From Paenibacillus sp. JJ-223 (GTDB taxonomy: Bacteria; Bacillota; Bacilli; Paenibacillales; Paenibacillaceae), in contig NZ_CAKMMP010000007.1 of assembly GCF_927798175.1 (NCBI RefSeq), forward strand, positions 62,001-126,000: a stretch of DNA of 64,000 nt, in the 5' to 3' direction. Each line of letters begins with the position of its first letter. Position 1 is the stretch's first letter. The notes below the pieces were generated by a model. The model was not told the DNA's origin. It saw only the letters and a program-made list of their open reading frames with translations, and ran no database searches. Positions 60,743-64,000 of the stretch are shown here, piece after piece. Both the position numbers and the translations under genes were made by a program.

Positions 60743-61783
60743 TTATTCGGTAGGTACTTTAATTTCGCCGCTGATGATTTTTTGTTTGTACTCTTCCACT
60801 TTGTCCAGGATTTCCTTGGATACGTTTTTCGTGGATGTATCTGCGATGCCTACGCCGTTTTCTTTCAGAGTCAGATTTTCTGCTCCGCCTTTGAACGTGC
60901 CGTCGATCACTTCTTTATTCACGCGTTTAACCGCTTCGTCAACTTTTTTGATCATGGAAGTCAGGGTCACATCGTCGCCAAACTCAAGGGATTGGTCTTT
61001 GTCGACACCGATAACCCATACGTCTTGTCCTTGTTTCTTGCGAGCGATCGCTTCGTTGAACACACCGTTTCCTGTTGCGCCCGAAGCGTGGAAAATGATA
61101 TCTACGCCTTTGTTGTACAGTGTCGCTGCCGCTGCTTTACCAAGGTCAGGCTTGTCGAACGCGCCTGTGTAGTTGGAAATAAATTCGGCATCCGGATTTA
61201 CAGCTTTTACGCCTTCTCTGAAGCCAACTTCAAATTTCTTGATCAGCGGGCTGTCCATACCGCCGACAAAACCGATTTTGTTCGTTTTTGTGCTCAGTCC
61301 GGCAACAACGCCTACGAGGTAAGACCCTTCTTCTTCAGCAAAGGTTACGGATTTAACGTTTGGCGCATCCACAACGCTGTCGATGATGGCCAGTTTGGCA
61401 TCCGGGTTTTGGTCAGCAACCGTTTTGATCGCATCAGCCAATTGGAACCCGATTCCCCAAGTCAAGGAGTAGTTGTTTTTAACAAACTCGTTCAAGTTAG
61501 GAATATACTCTTCATCAGCTTTGGATTGCAGGTATTTTACTTTCGCTCCGGTTTCAGTCTCTGTTGCTTGCAGAGCTTCCCAAGCGGATTGGTTAAAGGA
61601 TTTGTCGTTAACGCCGCCGACATCGGTTACCATACCGATCGTCACATCGCTGGCAGTTTCCGTTTTAGGTGCTTCAGTGCTTCCACCTGCATTATTTTCT
61701 TCAGCAGGTTTGCTGCCGCAACCTGCAAGCAGTACGGAACCGGCAAGCAGCATCGACAAGGACAAGCTCAAAAACTTCTTCAT
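60743..61783 (-). CDS. nupN: BmpA-family nucleoside-binding lipoprotein
   Basis: The substrate-binding lipoprotein of the importer, 346 residues: signal peptide ending VLLAGC, a Gly/Ser/Glu linker, then a PnrA/BmpA domain with GMVTDVGGVNDKSFNQSAWEAL, AEEEGSYLVGVVAGLSTKTN and the binding-site segment IFHASGATGNGVFNEA. Family members bind purine nucleosides. The ATG follows AAGGGGGA. It is first in the operon and has a 220-base spacer with a stem-loop before nupO. Confidence 0.94.
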   Translation of the reverse strand: MKKFLSLSLSMLLAGSVLLAGCGSKPAEENNAGGSTEAPKTETASDVTIGMVTDVGGVNDKSFNQSAWEALQATETETGAKVKYLQSKADEEYIPNLNEFVKNNYSLTWGIGFQLADAIKTVADQNPDAKLAIIDSVVDAPNVKSVTFAEEEGSYLVGVVAGLSTKTNKIGFVGGMDSPLIKKFEVGFREGVKAVNPDAEFISNYTGAFDKPDLGKAAAATLYNKGVDIIFHASGATGNGVFNEAIARKKQGQDVWVIGVDKDQSLEFGDDVTLTSMIKKVDEAVKRVNKEVIDGTFKGGAENLTLKENGVGIADTSTKNVSKEILDKVEEYKQKIISGEIKVPTE

Positions 61784-61881
61784 TTAATCTGTTCCCCCTT
61801 AATGATATATACCTAATTCCAATCCGAGCCATATTGGACGAAATGAACAGATATCAGACGCAGATAATCATTGGAATGTAT

Positions 61882-61901
61882 GGTTTATCAAGCAATAAAC
61901 C
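61882..61901 (-). promoter_or_regulatory. Hairpin in the nupN leader
   Basis: GGTTTAT-caagca-ATAAACC, a 7-bp stem in the 5' leader of nupN. Function unknown. Confidence 0.3.
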
Positions 61902-62063
61902 TTAATTCCTTGCTGATCCAGCCCGTTGATCTGTCGAAAAACCGAACATTATGACCAAGAAAGAAAAGTTTAGGACTAGCCTACAGAGGTGATTATACAT
62001 TTAACCAGTGTATAAATCTAGATGTTCCTTAGCAAAGTTCACTTATTTTTGCACTTTTTTTGT

Positions 62064-62077
62064 TGGAAACGCTTTAA
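62064..62077 (-). promoter_or_regulatory. Candidate CcpA (cre) site at the nup promoter
   Basis: TTAAAGCGTTTCCA matches the cre consensus TGWAARCGYTWNCW with one mismatch. It starts directly after the -10 box of the nupN promoter, where a repressor would block. Confidence 0.5.
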
Positions 62078-62106
62078 AATTTAGCGATTTAACACACTAA
62101 CGTCAA
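62078..62106 (-). promoter_or_regulatory. Promoter of nupNOPQ
   Basis: TTGACG, 17 bases, TAAATT on the minus strand. A direct repeat of TGTGAC, 11 bp apart (62122 and 62133), lies 15 bases upstream on the plus strand. The leader before nupN is about 290 bases. Confidence 0.6.
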
Positions 62107-62340
62107 AACGATGTTACGTTATGTGACAAAAATGTGACTCTTGTTATATTTCCAACTTGATTTCACTCAAAAAAACTTGCATTATTTCACACAGCCAATG
62201 ATATGTAAGTGACTAAGCTGATATCCTTTCCGCCACTACATTTCCAGTGTCTCCTCCGTTCAGGCAGAGTATGCAATTAAGGATTGTGGCGTAGAAAAAG
62301 CCGCCATATAGGTACGGCGGCTTGGAATTGCGTTTCTTGA

Positions 62341-62700
62341 TTAAGCGTTAAGTTTGCCTTTGGCTACAGTAGCCAAGGAGTTGAACGCGTTGATGTCGTT
62401 AACAGCCAGATCAGCCAGCATTTTGCGGTTCATGTCTACGCCAGCCAATTTCAATCCATGGATCAGCTTGTTGTAGGACAGTCCGTTTTGACGAGCTGCT
62501 GCGTTGATCCGAACGATCCACAGTCTGCGGAAGTTGCGTTTCGTTTGACGACGGTCACGGTATGCGTATACCAGGGATTTCATGACCTGCTCGTTAGCTG
62601 TTTTAAAAATACGGTGTTTGGAACCGAAATAACCTTTAGCCAGTTTCAATACTTTCTTATGACGACGACGTACTACAAAACCGCCTTTTACTCTTGCCAT
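62341..62700 (-). CDS. rplT: Ribosomal protein L20
   Basis: 50S protein bL20, 119 residues, basic, with [22 protein letters not shown] and the C-terminal [21 protein letters not shown]. It binds 23S rRNA early in assembly and represses its operon at the leader, as described in B. subtilis. It is the last gene of infC-rpmI-rplT. No convincing terminator was checked beyond a weak hairpin near 62300-62330. Confidence 0.98.
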   Translation of the reverse strand: MARVKGGFVVRRRHKKVLKLAKGYFGSKHRIFKTANEQVMKSLVYAYRDRRQTKRNFRRLWIVRINAAARQNGLSYNKLIHGLKLAGVDMNRKMLADLAVNDINAFNSLATVAKGKLNA

Positions 62701-62788
62701 ATTAAAGAACCTCCCAAATAAATATTAAATGTATCCTGATATGCGTACAGCCGAGGCCGTCCCCCCATATCACGTACGAATTTTTGAA

Positions 62789-62992
62789 TTAGCCTTTCAG
62801 GTTAGCCAGACCTTGTTTCAAACGTCTTACGTCTCCAGCAGCCATAACCGGGTTGCCGTTCAGGACGCGTTTAGCACGTTTGGATTTGTGGGAAAGCAAG
62901 TGGTTTTTGTGAGCTTTGTAACGCAGGACTTTACCGGAACCGGTGATTTTGAAGCGTCCTTTCAAACTGCTGTGTGTTTTCATTTTAGGCAT
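62789..62992 (-). CDS. rpmI: Ribosomal protein L35
   Basis: 50S protein bL35, 67 residues: MPKMKTHSSLKGRFKITGSG, then HLLSHKSKRAKRVLNG. It lies between infC and rplT in the usual order, with 88 bases to rplT. Autogenous regulation by L20 is expected from the leader. Full length. Confidence 0.98.
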   Translation of the reverse strand: MPKMKTHSSLKGRFKITGSGKVLRYKAHKNHLLSHKSKRAKRVLNGNPVMAAGDVRRLKQGLANLKG

Positions 62993-63016
62993 GTTGTGTT
63001 TCCTCCTTCAATGTTA

Positions 63017-63526
63017 TCAGGCTTTTGGAGCCAGAATCATAATCATGCTGCGGCCTTCCAGTTTCGGTTGGCGCTCAACGGTGCAGAGTTCTGCAACTTC
63101 CGTTTTGACGCGTTCCAAAATTTTCTGACCAACCGAAGCGTGTGTAATCTCCCGTCCGCGGAAACGCACGGAACATTTCACTTTGTCGCCTTCTTTCAAA
63201 AACTTAACTACATTGCGAAGCTTCGTTTGGAAATCATGCTCCTCGATATTGGAACGGAACCATACTTCTTTGATATCCACAATTTTCTGGTTCTTACGGG
63301 CTTCTTTTTCTTTCTTTTGCTGCTCATAGCGGAATTTGCCATAGTCCATGATGCGACATACCGGCGGTTTAGCCTGCGGAGCCACATTGACCAGATCCAG
63401 GTTCAGATCAATCGCCATTTGCAGCGCTTCACGAATGGGCTTAATCCCGATTTGCTCTCCCTCAGCTCCGACAAGGCGTACTTCCTTCGCCCGAATCTCA
63501 TCATTAATCATGTGATCTTTACTAAT
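63017..63526 (-). CDS. infC: Translation initiation factor IF-3
   Basis: IF-3 binds the 30S subunit and selects start codons, 169 residues. The N-terminal domain (MINDEIRAKEVRLVGAEGEQ, ...MDYGKFRYEQQKK) and C-terminal domain (KFLKEGDKVKCSVRFRGREIT) are typical. The start is AUU at 63526, preceded by GGAGGTGGACTGTT; the coding sequence begins ISKDHMINDE as in Bacillus. A later ATG would lose the conserved ISKD N-terminus. AUU initiation lets IF-3 repress its own translation, a family trait. Confidence 0.95.
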   Translation of the reverse strand: MSKDHMINDEIRAKEVRLVGAEGEQIGIKPIREALQMAIDLNLDLVNVAPQAKPPVCRIMDYGKFRYEQQKKEKEARKNQKIVDIKEVWFRSNIEEHDFQTKLRNVVKFLKEGDKVKCSVRFRGREITHASVGQKILERVKTEVAELCTVERQPKLEGRSMIMILAPKA

Positions 63527-63569
63527 AACAGTCCACCTCCAGGTCATTTTGAATATCCTGTTACACAAA

Positions 63570-63745
63570 AATAAAAGGGATGCCGGTCTAGCTACCGACA
63601 TCCCTGTAATCAACACCATTCCTCATGAACATACTTCACATAAATTCATAATGATTGGGATCGTTGACCAGCCAACATATGTTGGTCAGGTGAGAAGTCG
63701 GACTTCTGCTTGTGATTCCAGTCTATTCTCTTTCAAAGCACTAGA
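63570..63745 (-). promoter_or_regulatory. L20-type autoregulatory leader of infC-rpmI-rplT
   Basis: Between the promoter and the AUU start a hairpin AGGGATG.../CATCCCT (63571-63607 on the minus strand) is followed by TTTTATTTTTG, a terminator placed upstream of infC as in Bacillus, where L20 binding causes termination. The L20-binding pocket itself was not traced. Confidence 0.75.
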
Positions 63746-63747
63746 AC

Positions 63748-63776
63748 AATATATCACTTTGGAAAAGCATTGTCAA
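63748..63776 (-). promoter_or_regulatory. Promoter of infC
   Basis: TTGACA, 17 bases, TATATT on the minus strand. Confidence 0.75.
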
Positions 63777-63826
63777 CCATTTTATGAATCAAGGCACACA
63801 GCCGATGGCCGCATGCCTCGTTCAAC

Positions 63827-64000
63827 GTTATCCTTGTTTGCTCTGCACCTCATCCAGACGTACAACCCGCGTATGCTGCGTATGGCTCCACTGCTTGTTG
63901 TTCTGCGTGAAGAACGCATAGAACGTGATGGGATACCAGGAGAGCAGATAGATCGGGAATACGATCAGGTACATGTACACTTTGGCAAATTTAACTTTCT
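63827..64000 (-). CDS. C-terminus of a membrane glycosyltransferase (5' end cut by window)
   Basis: The last 57 codons of a reading frame that continues beyond the window, ending in TAA. It contains a membrane segment (VYMYLIVFPIYLLSWYPITF) followed by FFTQNNKQWSHTQHTRV. That TM-then-W-x-x-T-x-H pattern is usual at the end of family-2 glycosyltransferases such as IcaA or cellulose-type synthases. Only the tail is seen, so the assignment is tentative. Confidence 0.55.

Overview
The window is chromosomal DNA of an endospore-forming, low-to-mid-GC Firmicute, most probably Paenibacillus. This rests on family-level recognition: spore coat (CotF-type) and Spo0E-type genes, SAM-I, T-box and L20 leaders, a PerR box, the futalosine menaquinone enzyme MqnC, MutS2, the AlaR/AlaT pair, the NupNOPQ nucleoside transporter, and an infC gene with an AUU start. 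I saw no plasmid, phage or insertion-sequence signature. The great majority of genes are on the minus strand.

Layout. 1-2 kb: a truncated zinc alcohol dehydrogenase coupled to an aldo/keto reductase. 2-3.4 kb: mqnC, preceded by a possible coupled 41-residue reading frame. 3.4-7.7 kb: a methionine operon (metA, metI, metC and an NTF2-like gene) under a SAM-I riboswitch. 7.8-9.1 kb: a CorA-type transporter with a long structured leader. 9.1-14.1 kb: an HRDC protein, a ROK sugar kinase, a MOSC protein, a phosphodiester glycosidase and a 5'-3' exonuclease. 14.1-18.7 kb: an ArsC-like protein, an RluA pseudouridine synthase, PduO, DedA, CobU, a lipoprotein and a Spo0E-like regulator. 18.7-24 kb: alaT/alaR, two CotF-type proteins, an FAD oxidoreductase and an MFS permease. 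24-27.6 kb: mutS2, a DUF350 membrane protein, a newly seen 26-residue membrane peptide gene and a zinc-ribbon protein. 27.7-38.5 kb: a small holin-like protein, a stand-alone CuA-type cupredoxin lipoprotein, a giant ZapA with about 900 residues of coiled coil, then pheT and pheS under a T-box, and an ABC-F gene behind an attenuator-like leader. 38.5-47 kb: tRNA-Pro and tRNA-Gly, a GGDEF/EAL protein, a DRE-TIM aldolase, a MoxR/DUF58/DUF4129 operon and a PAS histidine kinase. 48-55.5 kb: a PerR-box peroxiredoxin, leuB, an aldo/keto reductase and ilvC, ilvN and ilvB under a leucine T-box. 55.7-64 kb: a GNAT protein, a Gly/Pro/Tyr-rich protein, nupNOPQ, infC-rpmI-rplT with its L20 leader, and the C-terminal end of a probable glycosyltransferase.

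Several units are controlled by RNA: SAM-I for metA-metI-metC, T-boxes with a UUC specifier for pheST and a CUC specifier for ilvBN(C), an L20-type attenuator for infC-rpmI-rplT, and a probable ribosome-sensing attenuator for the ABC-F gene. Two more structured leaders, before corA and before ilvC, match no class that I recognise. The least ordinary protein features are the enlarged ZapA with its 108-bp in-frame repeats, the CuA-type lipoprotein and the small reading frames.
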